From NCBI GenBank assembly GCA_032690845.1, contig CM064422.1:9486001-9550000 (forward strand): a stretch of DNA of 64,000 nt. The letters run 5' to 3'. The notes beneath the pieces were generated by a model, which was given only the letters and a program-made list of their open reading frames with translations, did not search any database and was not told the origin of the DNA. Of the stretch, positions 10,843 through 22,932 are shown one piece after another; the stretch's first letter is position 1; each line of letters starts with the position of its first letter. Source of the stretch: Eleusine coracana subsp. coracana. Its lineage: Eukaryota; Streptophyta; Magnoliopsida; Poales; Poaceae. The position numbers and the translations under genes were made by a program.

Positions 10843-12045
10843 CGCTGTGGCGAGCGCTGCCGTGGCGTGACTAGCCGTTTGGTAACTTTCGCGTCGTGGC
10901 GCATCTTATCTGCTCATTCATTCGTTCCAGTGGACGTTTCAGATGAACTCTTGGGAAATCCCATTGTCCTACCAAATTGCCCGGTTCGATGAGGGCAACA
11001 TATTTGACCGGTGCCGGCAACGTTCCATTTAGTTATCTTGCAGCAAATCTTATGGGAAAATAAGGAGGTATGGCAAATTATATATTCTTTGTATTGATGT
11101 GAGAATGGAAAGTATCATGAGAAATACAATTGAATTCTAGAATGACAAATATTTCTCTAACAAAGGAGTACAACTTTTCTTAGAGAACTGAAATTTCATA
11201 TGTGATTCATTTGAATTCTCGCGTTGTTCCTGAAAAAAGAAAGAGTCTCGCGTTGATTACTGAAGCTTGGCCACTAAGTACTGCAGCTGAGTAAAGATCA
11301 TTTGGCAGCGCTTATGCGTAAGGATCCGCGGGCTGCCAGCCAGCAGCCGGAGCAACTGAGCTAGTAGCCGAAGTTGCACGGTTGTCCTGGTTGCCGAAAA
11401 CCGCTGCGTGAGCACGGCGCCTGATGCGCTACGCACCGGGGCAACCCAGAACAGAAGGGGCTGCACTGGGCAGGTAGCTAGCGTAGGCGCCGCGCAGGCC
11501 ATTGGGTTCGCTCAAGAGGAAGCGATCGGTCATCCGCTCAGGTACGCAGCTTTGGTTCGTCACAGTAACCTGGCAGCAACAAATCCATACCAACGGCGCA
11601 AGGCAACGATTGGGGTCCAGTCGCGACCAATTCCAGAACCCCACGGCATTCCCAGTCTTATTGCTCTAGTGATCACTGTCTGCGCCAAGTCTGAATGGCG
11701 TTGGTAGCTCACATACAACTTTACATACACTTTGTAATGTCGTTGATCTACCGGACTGGAGTTCTAGGCATTACAAATGGCGTCGCTACATTTACAAGAA
11801 GCATAGCTCCAGATGCCAAGCTGCTAAAATACAGGATGCAGAACATGTAGAGCAGAGCAAAATTTTGGTTCCTCCACTTGCAATGCAAGTCTTTCGCTCT
11901 CTAAGCTACCAACCTCAGAAAAATCATCTAAAACTGTACCCTGAAACGGATGAGTGGCAGCAAGTTAGTTGCATTTGTAAGAAAGAGAGAAACGAGCAGG
12001 GATTCAAACTGAGAAGCGGCAACCTCTTGGTCTTGGGGGCACAGC
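10843..12045. other. Intergenic region with GC-rich block, nothing recognised
   Basis: Contains the promoter side of the methyltransferase (right of 10842) and the probable 3' UTR of ferredoxin C2 (about 11.75-12.05 kb). The block at 11.25-11.7 kb is GC-rich and has open frames on both strands, but none resembles a known protein. Confidence 0.45.
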
Positions 12046-13981
12046 TCACTCATCTCCCATTGCAAGTTCTAGCGCGTAATCATCTCTTTCCTGAACAAAA
12101 CGAGTACACTTTGTGTTAGCAAAGCTAGAACAATACAGTAGTTTGACGGAAATAGGGATGGTCACGGTTGTCAACCACAAAGCAATTGGTTATACACTTT
12201 GCAACAGTGCTCAAGACGTCTCAGAAAATAACTACTGCAGTTAGTAAATAGCAAAACTAGTGATACTTACAACAGGTCCTCGGGCAAAATATCTCCCAAA
12301 CTGGAGCCAGTATACCTGTAAGTTGAGATAGAGTTTGCTTAGTGGAAAGCAACCAAGTTAAATCTGTAGATTTTAGAGGGATGTTTATTCCTTAAATTGA
12401 ATTAAGTAGTTCACAAAATTCAGAATGTACTTGCCTCATCTTCATCTTGTGTTTCAACTTCGACGTCACCGGTAGGGAAACCAACACACAACAATGCATA
12501 GCCCTGAAAGGATGGCATACAAATGCAGAATCTATAAGACTTCGATTCCAATCTGCAGAATCCAAGAACTAGAGCACATGATTATAAAAGCACGTGCCAT
12601 ATAGAGGGCACTCTGGAATATCTAATCCGCATGCTAGTAATTGGTAGCACTCTTAGTACCATACCAAAAAGTTAAAAAAAAAAAACTTTGCTGTATCCTA
12701 ACAAGTCAATATAATTTATTTGTAATCAGTTCCATCACACTTCTTTTCAAAACTCTAGTCCGATTTGTCATAAAAAAAGGGGTGCTAAAAATGATAAAGT
12801 TAAATCCACCAATATTTGAAGTCATGAACTGAGAGACTAATAATTATCCAGGACAATCCTTATTTTGCAAACACTGAATTGGATCGTGAATTAGTATTGT
12901 GAATTGGTGATAGAGCATACACATTGTTTTAAGCATGTACATGAATAAATTGAATAAGCAATTTTAATGGCATGGGGACATTGAAAGATCCCAATAAGAA
13001 AGACAATGTCCTAATGGTACAAATCAGTAAAAAAGGGAGGTACAAAGCGTGAACCTGATCTTTCAGTTCAGCAGATATTCCAAGTGCTTCAGGTTGCCTT
13101 ATTTGCCCTGATTTAATCCGAACAGCACAGCTAGTGCAGCAACCTAATTAGGCAGAAGAAGAAGGGATGTTCACTAATTTTGTAACAACATTGCGTGAGA
13201 GGAGGGAGATGCTGCTCGGCGGGAGAAGTAAAACACCCAAATTATAACTTAGTAACTGCCCCAACCAATACATGAATAAGGACTTGAGATGGCAGATTAC
13301 GAATTTGTTAGTCAAACGTGCACAAACTCAGTGGAAGTTCAAGGTGGGGTAATTTTCTCTCTATACTCAGCTGTACCATGTCAACGGTCAAAATCTGACG
13401 TGGTACAAGCAACGAGTTCAGGTGCAGGAGGATGTAACATACCATGGCGGCAGGCGAACGGCAGGCTGATGTCCTGCGCCTCCGCGGTGTGCAGAATGTA
13501 CTGGTCCTGCGTCCCTCACCACACACCGTGAGTCCATCGCAATCAAGGAAGAGCAAAACAGTGGAGCAGAAGGCGTCCGCGTGCGAATGCAGGGGGTAGG
13601 TACCTCTGGCACGACGAACTCGTGTGTGACCCCGCGCTGCCGGTCGTGGACGGTGACCTTGTGGGACGCGACGGAGGCGCCGGCCGGCCGCGGCGCCTGC
13701 TGCAGCTCCGACGAGGCGCGCGCCCGCGTGTCCCGGGCCGCCGACGGGAGCAGCGACGCGGCGGAGCCGACGAGGACGCCGCGGCTCGCCTCGCTCCTCC
13801 TCCTCCACAGGCAGGGCGCTCTCCCGGCTCCGACGCGTGCCCTGTGAAAGCACATTGCAGGCGAAGTTTCATTCAGTCGTCACGCGCCGCGGCGCAGAAA
13901 TTGGGGAACAGGAGAGAAGGGGGCACGGTGGGTGCGCTGAGCGCAAGGTTATACGTACGTGGTGGCGGTGGGGCAGGCCAT
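12046..13981 (-). CDS. FdC2: Ferredoxin C2, plastid [2Fe-2S] protein
   Basis: Seven exons: 13981-13959, 13841-13604, 13506-13443, 13143-13055, 12503-12435, 12315-12271 and 12090-12046, total 573 nt, 190 residues. The N-terminus (MACPTATT, then Arg/Ala/Ser-rich) is a plastid transit peptide. The [2Fe-2S] domain has the block CRHGCCTSCAV and a later LLC cysteine. The protein has a C-terminal extension ending ERDDYALELAMGDE, the hallmark of FdC2 versus leaf ferredoxins. In rice and Arabidopsis FdC2 is a chloroplast electron carrier needed for normal chlorophyll content. Exon 5 ends GAG|GCAAGT, so intron 5 uses a GC donor. The first exon is only 23 nt, chosen because it supplies an ATG in frame with a GT donor. 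Confidence 0.93.
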
Positions 13982-16900
13982 CGTCGCCCGCCTCCTGCTC
14001 GGAGAGGCGGGAGGGGCGCTTGGATGGTTTGGGCAGTGGGTGCCGATGCCAGTGTCGGCGACGGAGCGCAGCGGGAGCCAAGAAGCAGAACGCCTCGCCG
14101 CACGAGCGCGACGCCTTGATTGGCTCGGAGCGGATAAGGGGAGGGCGCTGCCGGCCGTCCACAAGCGGCACGGGCCGGCTCGCGCTTCAACCCAGCGCGT
14201 GAGTCCGGCTCACACCCGCGAGTAATGCTGTCCAAAAAACCTGTGGTCCGTGGGCCGGCCCAAAGCACATAAAAAAGTCCACAGGTCCGGCCCAGCACAA
14301 TGTCACGTGTCGATGTTTGGACCATTACTTGAACCCACAGGCTAATATCCCATTTAATGTTGTTAAAAATAAAAAAAATACTTTAACACTAAAAATAAAA
14401 CACAACATAGTGACCCGGTGATAAGCAAACAGCTTTGAATAGGGAAAGTCCTAAATTCAAACCTCACTTTCACTCTAATTTTTACTCATTTTTTTACCAC
14501 TTCACTTATAAATGGACCGTTAAAAAAATAATAGGTTATCATTCTAGTAAACCTAACGCTGGCCTAATATGATTATTCCAATTCATGCCGTGTTATAGGC
14601 TGATATCTTGGCACATGAGCTAGCCCAGCATGGCCCATTTAATTTCATGTGGCGGCACACGAAATTTTTGGTGCCTAGATCGGGCCGTGGGCGGTTCAAT
14701 TGGACAGCGCTACCACCCGCGAGTGCAGCAAAGCAAAACAAGGGCGCCCCTCCGCGCGCGCGATCGGGTGTAGGCCGGTCTCACCGAGCCGCCGCTGACG
14801 AGGGACTAACAATAGTCTAGAGCACGGACGCACGGTTGGAACAGCGGTGCCGTGCACGCGACGCGGTCTGATCCGACGACCTACTACGTGCTCGCGTCAT
14901 TTTTGTTATCGTCAGCAGTTCAACAACGCTGGACAGCGAGCCTGGTCCTGGTGCGGAGAAAACTGTTAAAACATCGTGCGGAGGAGAGTTTATTAATAAG
15001 GTTCATATATATCTGCTGTTAAACAACGCCATGGCTTCTGAGACAACCGACTGTAAAACCTCGGAGCCGTTACTGTATTAAGGTTCGTCTACATAAACAA
15101 AGCGTGACCGCACAAACACGGCTCCGGCGCCATGCTGCCATAGTGCCATGGTCGGGAGGTGCGCGATTACGTGTCGACCATGGATTGGCCGCGGTGCCTC
15201 GTCGGTTTGGCTCTTCGGCAGCTCGGAAGGGCCGCGCGCGCGCGTCCTGCTCCTGCGCTTTCTTTCTACCTTGTGATGATGATAATTCTTTACGTCGACT
15301 ACCTTGGACAGTGAATCGCAACAGCCCTTTTTTTAGGTCCTCAATTAATCGTAACCGGCGTGGCTGGACGAAAAGGTGTTGCTAGTCAGCTCCAGGTACC
15401 CCGAGATTGCACATGCAAAAGGTCAAACCGTTATTTGTCACATGAACGCCAGCCGTTCCAAATTGGTGTCACCGTTTGTCCGGTTGTTTATGATGAAAAA
15501 AAAATATGTAGTCCACCTGGGTTTGTTGCCAGCTAAAAAATACAAACATGTGAACTGTGCATATTTGTTAATGATTCGTACCTGTACGACACAGGACACT
15601 GAAATGTATTAAACATGCTTTGCAATTTTCACACTCTTCAGCAATTCGAGCGAACCGGATCAAATTGATGGAATCTTGAATCTAGATCTAACTCCATATG
15701 TTGTTGCATTGCCACCAATGAGACGAGCATTATTTAGACCTGCTGCATCACTTCTTTAGTTTGTTGCGTGTTGCGTCGTTTCACAATAACCACTTGGTCC
15801 TACCGTATTATCACTTTGTGATTCAACAAAAACATAAGCATAAATCATGCTATTTTTTTTTCTTATTTATAATCGCTTCACCTATATGGACAACAAAATT
15901 ATGAAGCATTTGATCTAGATCTAAAATAAAGGCACATGTTGGATGCTGCTGCCACAACAAACCAATAAGCAAGCATTCTCTAGACTCGCGGCGTAGCTTC
16001 TCTATTTTGCCACAACATATCGCGTCAACCTCTTCTTTTCTTTTTCTTCTTCTTCTTGAATGTCATCGTCGACCTGTTTGCTTCCATGTTCCAACTCCAC
16101 TGGCTCATCTGGTGAAGATCACAAAAAACAAGAGAGAACTTATATATACAAGGTGGGAAAGGTGATTATTATTTTTCTTTCCTGATAGGGTGGGAGGGCG
16201 ATTAAATATGAGGAGCTGTGGCAAAGCAAAGCCAACAATGAGCATTTGAGCTGAAATGCCCGAAAGGGAAAGAGCCAAGCACCATCTACCTTTTAATAAA
16301 CAATAGCTACGGCTTACCATTTTCTATTAAAGGTGCTAACCACTAACCAGCTGCTGAGATTCTCTTGGGTCAAACTCTGTTTTGATGCCTCCTCAGATAA
16401 ATATAATACTACTCTCTTTTTCACACACAGTCGCATGCACAAAAGAATCCTTTCGGATGTGTATCATAGTATTTGAATAATATCATAGTAAAAAAAAGGT
16501 TCTCCCAATACCATAGTACCAAACCATTAACCATGTAGGTTTAGAAAAAACGTATCTGGATCGATATTTTTAGATTCTATCTGGGTCACACACAAACAAA
16601 TGTGATTCTTCAGAGGTTCAGAACAAAATCCAATATTTTTGTTTATTTTCAGGCGAACTAATTAAGTTTTGATAAATCAAAAGTCCAACAACACTACATG
16701 TTTTTAATTTAGAAATTCACCAAGAATGAGTCAGTTTCAAAAGATTCTGCTCTTATGTGTTCAGATAAATTTTCAAACTCAACATTTTTGTAAACAAAAG
16801 CATCAAAATTCATGTGAAGTACTATATGTTTGAAGTTTCTTCCCATTATTTTTAAATCAGATACAGATGAAATCATGAAACATTGAACTCTATAACCAGC

Positions 16901-16998
16901 CTCTCCTACGAAATAGAGCATCAAATACTGAAACACCTAATTCACTGGCTCGGTATTCCTTTTCTTGGGGGGGGGGGGGGGGGGATGTTCATACTATA
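13982..16998. other. Intergenic region between ferredoxin C2 and HPP gene
   Basis: Promoter side of ferredoxin C2 is at 13.98-14.2 kb. Around 14.24-14.70 kb are GC-rich GGCCGGCCC and CGGGCCGTGGGC blocks of the kind common in rice dispersed repeats (inferred), and 15.1-15.25 kb is GC-rich. The rest is AT-rich with short A/T runs. A run of 18 G lies at 16967-16984. No gene recognised on either strand. Confidence 0.45.
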
Positions 16999-17223
16999 CT
17001 CCCTCCGTTCCAAAATTATTATCGCCATTAACTTTTTCCGCTATCTTTGACTATTTGTTTTATTCAAAAAATGTTAGATATTTTCTTATAATTTGTTTTA
17101 TCACTAAATAAAATTTAAATATAACTTATAATTTTTCATATTTAATCAAATATTTTGAATAAGACGAATGATCAAAGGTAACGAAAAAAGTCAATGGTGA
17201 CAACAATTTTGGAACGGAGAGAG
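16999..17223. mobile_element. Stowaway-type MITE (225 bp)
   Basis: Ends are CTCCCTCCGTTCC (left) and GGAACGGAGAGAG (right), near-perfect inverted repeats, flanked by TA on both sides (16997-16998 and 17224-17225). The interior is AT-rich and itself largely inverted. This is the classical Stowaway (Tc1/mariner-derived) structure with no coding capacity. It sits 500 bp upstream of the HPP gene start. Confidence 0.92.
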
Positions 17224-17644
17224 TAAGATTTATCCGGCAGTTTGTTTGTTCTTTGTTCTCTATAATAAACTTTAATAAGATAATACTTATCAAGCACTTG
17301 CTTGTTCCGTGGTTCTTGTATAAAAAATCTTCAGGGAGTAAATCCATCCGCAGCAGCCAGCAGGTCTTCACTTCGTTTTGGATTCATGCTTGCACCGCTG
17401 ATATGTTGCTCGCGGAGTTTGTCACTATTGGCCACATGACTGACAAGGTGTTCCAGTCAGCCTTGGGACCAAAATTAGAAGAAAACAAGGAGGGACGCAT
17501 GAGAGTATCTGACTGTCATGTCCGTTTTCTCAGTCTGAGCAGCTGCTGACTCTCCGCGCCACTGAAGAGCTCATCACCCCTCTCCTCTCGTCGCACCCAA
17601 GAGGCCATCCATCTCCTCTGTCCTCACGCACCTTATCTTACTGG

Positions 17645-17652
17645 TTTAAATA
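17645..17652 (+). promoter_or_regulatory. Probable TATA box of HPP gene
   Basis: TTTAAATA lies 71 bp before the ATG, leaving room for a short 5' UTR. Assigned by position and sequence only. Confidence 0.4.
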
Positions 17653-17722
17653 CCTCAAACCTGTACTTCTTGGGGAGAGAGAAAGAGGGGGCTAGAGCTT
17701 AGGAGCGGAGAGAGAAACAAAT

Positions 17723-19576
17723 ATGGCGTTGTTGCAGCAGCAGAGCTTGCTCGCCATTGGCTGCAGCAACATCTTGGCACGAGCAAGGGTGCAATGTCTG
17801 GCAGCGGCGTCGCACGCGCCTCGTCTACCACTCCTTCATGTCAATGGTGGCAATAAGGCTCATGCCCCCATTCTTAAGACCGGCAATGCCATGAGCTTAA
17901 GCAGAAGGAGAGGACGGGGCCTGTGCGTGGTCGCTGAAGCGAGCACTGCGGCTAACGTCACACCGGCGAAGCCTCGCAGCGTCAGCATCAGTGATGTGCT
18001 CTGGCCTTCTGCTGGTAAGTCCCCGGATTTCGGCGTCTTTTTCTTCTTGTACATAACCTGGTGTCTGCATTCCTTTTCTCACTTCTTGGTTATTCGGAGA
18101 TGTTCTATTGATTTCCTCCCTGTAATATGTTTTGCAATTCTGCTGGGTGGTTATGGCGCGTCCTAGCTTTGTACGTTCACCTTGTCTTGTATCTGCTACA
18201 TGATGGCAAATCATATTAGTTTATCCAATTTTTTTCAAGTTGTATGTCCTCTATATTATTAGATAGATTCGCTCAGAGTATCCTGGTTTTACACTCATAA
18301 AAAAGAGAGTTTTAGGGTTTCATAAAACAAAGGCAGAGAGAGTTTTGAGGTTCAATCCATACGTTTGAAAAGAATGGTTCCCCTTTTGATAATTTTGTCC
18401 TCTATTATTGATGTCATGCAGGCGCATTCCTGGCAATGGCAGTACTAGGAAAACTTGATCAGATGCTGGCGTTTAAGGGAGTAACATTGACCATTGCTCC
18501 CCTTGGAGCAGTCTGCTGCGTGCTTTTCAGCGCTCCAGACTCACCTGCAGCTAAGGTTCATAGTTAAGATACGTACAAAAAAAAAAGTTTGATAAGGTTT
18601 ATGTTTCTGACGGTACAAGCAACATAGGATAAAACAACCTATTACATTGGTTAGCGTCAACTGTAGTGGCACCATCCTTCGGGCGCCAACATAAAAGATT
18701 AAATATAACCCAGAAAAGGATCCTATGTTCAAATTCATCTGATAATAGATCAGAGTATCCCATTGACAAGTGACAACTAATTAGGTGCATGTCATCAACC
18801 TTGGTTTATTTAAGGATAACTGATTGTACTGTTTAACACTTAGAGTTTAGCAAGCAAAGACTATAATCAGCTAGCATCTTCCATTCGATTTCATCCAAGT
18901 TGTAAATACTAGTGGCTACAATTTTGTAGGAATCAAAATCTCTTGAGCTTCATATATTGTAATCAACACTAAGCATTTAGGGTTGATTTGAGTTGAAACT
19001 TGAAGCAACTCTAGCTCTTGAGCTCTATGATTAATCAGTACTAATACAAACAACAAAAATCTTGCAGAAATATAATATGTTCATCGCCCAGATAGGGTGT
19101 GCGGCATTTGGAGTGTTAGCCCTTTCTTTGTTTGGACCTGGATGGCTGGCAAGAGGTGCAGCTCTTTCTGCATGCATTGCATTCATGACGATCACAGGTG
19201 CCTCACACCCTCCAGGTAAGATTCCAAGAGAAGTTATTCAATCGGGTTGTCTTGTGTTGCTGAACTGCTGGTATTTCTTATGTGCTTTATTGAATCATTG
19301 TTTTATTTATTGTTATTATCTCTGGGTTTTCGCAGCTGCAAGCTTACCCCTTCTGTTTATTGACGGTCCAAAGTTTCACAATTTGCAATTTTGGTACGCC
19401 CTTTTCCCTGGTGCGGCAGGTTGTGTCATTCTTTGCTTGATTGTAAGTAAACCATGCCTCACAGCCTCCTGAAAGTACATAAGAATTAGTGTATATAAAA
19501 AAGAAAATTAAACCTTCACTGTACTTTTTTGCAGCAAGAGGTGGTAGTTTACCTGAAGAAGAACTTCAAGTTTTGA
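17723..19576 (+). CDS. Plastid HPP-family integral membrane protein (nitrite-transporter group)
   Basis: Five exons: 17723-18014, 18422-18555, 19068-19215, 19336-19442 and 19535-19576, all GT-AG and in frame, 723 nt, 240 residues. Residues 1-75 are rich in Ala, Arg and Ser, a likely plastid transit peptide. The HPP domain follows: hydrophobic segments around AFLAMAVLG, LTIAPLGAVCCVLF, FGVLALSLFG, the signature GASHPPAASLP spanning the exon 3-4 junction, and FWYALFPGAAGCVILCLI. The end VYLKKNFKF matches the family. Arabidopsis homologues of this group transport nitrite into the chloroplast, so the same role is inferred. No lesions seen. Confidence 0.9.
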
Positions 19577-19710
19577 CTCAAGCAGTGTGGCTTTTGACTC
19601 TGGAAGCAGCGATATGATTAACTATTCAATTCTGTATCATAAATTGCATTTACTTGTATTCGCAAGAAGTTGCAAAAGAAATGTAGGTGTAGTGTACGAA
19701 AGGGAAAAAA

Positions 19711-19735
19711 GAAAGAAAGAAAGAAAGAAAGAAAG
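19711..19735. repeat. (GAAA)n microsatellite
   Basis: About six perfect GAAA units just downstream of the HPP gene. Confidence 0.9.
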
Positions 19736-20234
19736 ATGACTTTGCTTGATTCTTCATAACAATCTTAGTGCAGAGGATACAAATGTAGTGTACATACCAA
19801 ACTCTATTGAATGAAGTCAGCTGTTGTATAATAAAATACCGTCCTTCCTTTTTCTGATAGCATTATGACATAATACAGCTGTGCATTATAAAAATAAGGA
19901 CTATTTCATTATAAACTATGATGATATGACAAGAAATCAAATACATCAATTTCATGTGATAGATACTGAACTTTGCAAAATGAATACAACTATGATGAAT
20001 GATTGGAAGGTTAATGGGAAAGTAAGGATAGGAATACATGTTATAACACTAAAGAAAGCATCTATATCTGTGGAGACTTACAAAAGGGGAATGCCAAAAT
20101 ATACAAAGTGAAAAAAGTCCAACATTTACATCAATCATGCTGCACTTCATCCCCTACTTCGACCACCTTATAATCTTTACTAAGCATGTTTTTCCAGTCT
20201 CAAGAAAAGAAAAGGTTGCTCAGTTATTTGAGCA

Positions 20235-22932
20235 TTAAACATCCCATCCATCACCTCGGCTGTTAAAAAATCTCTTGGCAGTTAAATTCCCATAGATTTC
20301 AGAAAATTTAGCAAGGCATATGCTCCTAACATGATAATGTGCTTGTGTGTTTCGACTGATGGCTACTCCTGAGAACTTAGACATATCAATTGCCCAAGCA
20401 GGCTTTACATAATCCACTGTGCTTGTGGAGCTTGCATTTGCAAACAAGAAATTTAAGAGAACGTCCTCACAATTGAAGAAATTATTGACAATCTGCCTTC
20501 CGATCTCAGCCTCTTTGCTCCAATACCTCTTAAAGGCCAACCCATGATCCATAAATGCTGCTCCTGTGAGTATCATGTTATAACCTGCTTCTCGCCGAGC
20601 ATACCTTTCATTGCGGTATTCTAGCGGGCTGCCTTCAGCAAGGCGTGGATAATATCCAACAATCCAATCAGGGTGCTCCCTCCATACTTTGAATCCACGC
20701 TCTAAGTCATCACATGTCATCATGATATCATCATCAAGCTCCATAACAGCTCTTGTCTTAATTTCTGTGTCTATGTTGAATCTGTTGTTCAGAGTGTTCT
20801 CCTTTTCGACTCTGACCCTAACAGGTACCATTGACTTAAGTTCACCTTGCAATGGGGGCTGACCTTTGTTCCAGACCACTACGATCTCCCTCACTGACGC
20901 ACATTTGGAGTAATGCTCCACAAACATCTTCAGATTCCAAAGTCGGGCATCATAGGTCATGGTCAACAGTGTGAACTGTGAGTACAACCCCTTAATTGGA
21001 TATGGATCTTCCACAAGATTGCCGGCACAGATGTAGTAAGTCCCCAAACAAGTTAGTACTAATAAAATTAACATTATCCCAGCTGTGTAAATTCGTCCTT
21101 TCCAAGTTCTGTAATTAATTCTTCCACCAATAAGAGATCCCAACTTGTTAGCATTGAAGATCAGGAAATTAAACTTATGGTATAGAAATAGCTTCTGCCG
21201 TATATTGAAAGAGTCACTCCTTGTTTCAGAGGGTAGCAGGTACCATCTGAATGGTACGATGCATTTCATTGCACCAATAAGCACAGCAAGCAGAAGAATT
21301 AAAATGCTAGTTACAAGATAAAACATGTAACCTAAGGTCAGATGGTGCACCGAGTCACCTGAGGGCATTCTGTCACCATCCATTAACCCAATCCAAATTT
21401 GACCTGATGGGAGCTGCTGGGCATCAAGATGATGGGACCTTGCACCGTTCCATGAATTTCGTCCCTTGAGTGGCTTGTCAAGGACAAATGGGACCTCAAC
21501 TTCCATGTATTTGTTTGTTGTTAGAACCTCAACTTTAAATACTTTGATGCCATGGCCAGATCCACCATCATTGCCTTTGCCTACGCGATAAAGATTACTA
21601 TTGTAAATGAATGGCCTACCTCCATTTCTAGTACTTGGCCTGTTATCCGTGCTACGAATTGGATTCTGCTTGTGTGGAATCCAAGGGCCAAGGGGTGAGC
21701 TGCTGTACCAAATACAGAGATCTCTTGTCCTTAATTCTGATCCAAGTAGCCAATAGGAATCCTGAAAATTTATGATGACAGAGTCAACAAGCGGCTTCTC
21801 CAGAAGAACTTTCTCTAGTTTCCACTTAAGGGGAAAATCTGTGGCACGATACAGCTGAAGATTTCCATTCCGGCTGCTTTCAGGCATCATGTAGGTCTAG
21901 GAAGTAAAACAAAGGACAAAAAAGATAGAAGTTAAAATCATTAGAGTTGGAACTTCTTTGCCCAAGATAAATAGAGAAAAAGATTTCTTCAACAGCAAAA
22001 TCAAAGATTCACCTCGTTTTCATAGTTAAACACGTATGGATAGGAAAGATGCCACTTCTCATCTAACACGACACCTAACTGCTGCCATGTCACGCCAGAG
22101 TCCTTGCTCACAGCAGCAGCAATGTCACCTTGCGATGTAATGGGATTCTTGGTCTCAAAAAACATGTAGATGGCATCCCCCTAAAGGCATTGCAGTTTCA
22201 CATTCATCAGTAGTCAAGATAAATAGCAAACAATTACGTTTGAAACTACAGCTGAACATTCAAAATCGTACCAATGTATGTCATCATCATGATCTATTTT
22301 TTAGCTGGTGGTTAGTTACTTTATATTATATTGATTTGGTAGAAAATATGCCACACTTGGCTGACTTGTTTCATTTTGTTCCACGCCGGTACGGCAATTG
22401 GTAAACTGTAACCCTCCCCTGCAAAAAATGCTAAAGCTAGCGAAACAAGTACAGTAGCTCCGAACCTGGATGAAGAGGAAGGGGTTCGCCACGAAGCTGC
22501 TGGAAAATCCGGACCCCTCAACATCGGCACACGTCACCACCGGATTGGCCACCGGCCACGCCGCTCCCTTATCGCTCGAGATCCCCCACTGCGAGCACAT
22601 GAACCAAGTTAATGGAATCCAGGACGTGCCTTCATGAGCAGAGGAGATGTATAAGGGGATTAAGAAGCGGAAGTGGCTACGTCTTCTATGGGCTTCAGGG
22701 AGAAGGGGGAGTCACCGAGGAAGACGCCGGCGGACCATGATCCCTCGGCGTCGGGGCGGCAGCTGCGGGTGGCGGGCGGGTGGGGGAAGCGGGGGAATGC
22801 GATGCGGGAGAAGGCTAGCGCGGTGAAGGCGTGGAGCGCGAGAGTCGCGGCAATATAGGCAGACTGGGAGGGCGCAGGATGGGAGCGGCGGTGATGCGCC
22901 GCCGTCGCGGGGGGCGGGGGCGGCGATGGCAT
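20235..22932 (-). CDS. GINT1: GT64 (exostosin-like) glycosyltransferase, GINT1 type
   Basis: Four exons: 22932-22681, 22588-22466, 22180-22013 and 21896-20235, total 2205 nt, 734 residues, all introns GT-AG and phase 0. N-terminus: Pro-rich start then a membrane segment (about 22-45). A plant-specific region with SLKPIED and WPVANPVVTCA follows, then two hydrophobic segments (FYLVTSILILLLAVLIGA and GIMLILLVLTCLGTYYI). The C-terminal GT64 domain (about residues 480-730) starts FTLLTMTYDAR and includes the metal-binding ELDDDI motif and a C-terminal HYHVRS. Length and layout fit Arabidopsis GINT1 (about 765 residues), which adds glucosamine-type sugars to inositol phosphorylceramides in the Golgi. 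Substrate is inferred from family. Confidence 0.9.

Noticed and set aside
10178..10870. Plus-strand 230-residue ORF with a poly-Gly run
   Set aside because: Antisense shadow of the methyltransferase exons; the Gly run is the G37 tract.
13308..14325. Several long open frames on both strands at 13.3-14.3 kb
   Set aside because: GC-rich sequence keeps frames open; only the spliced ferredoxin C2 reading gives a conserved protein.
15640..16040. Weakly repeated ATCTAGATCTAA-containing segments (about 15,680 and 15,910)
   Set aside because: Similarity is short and patchy; not enough to call a duplication or element.
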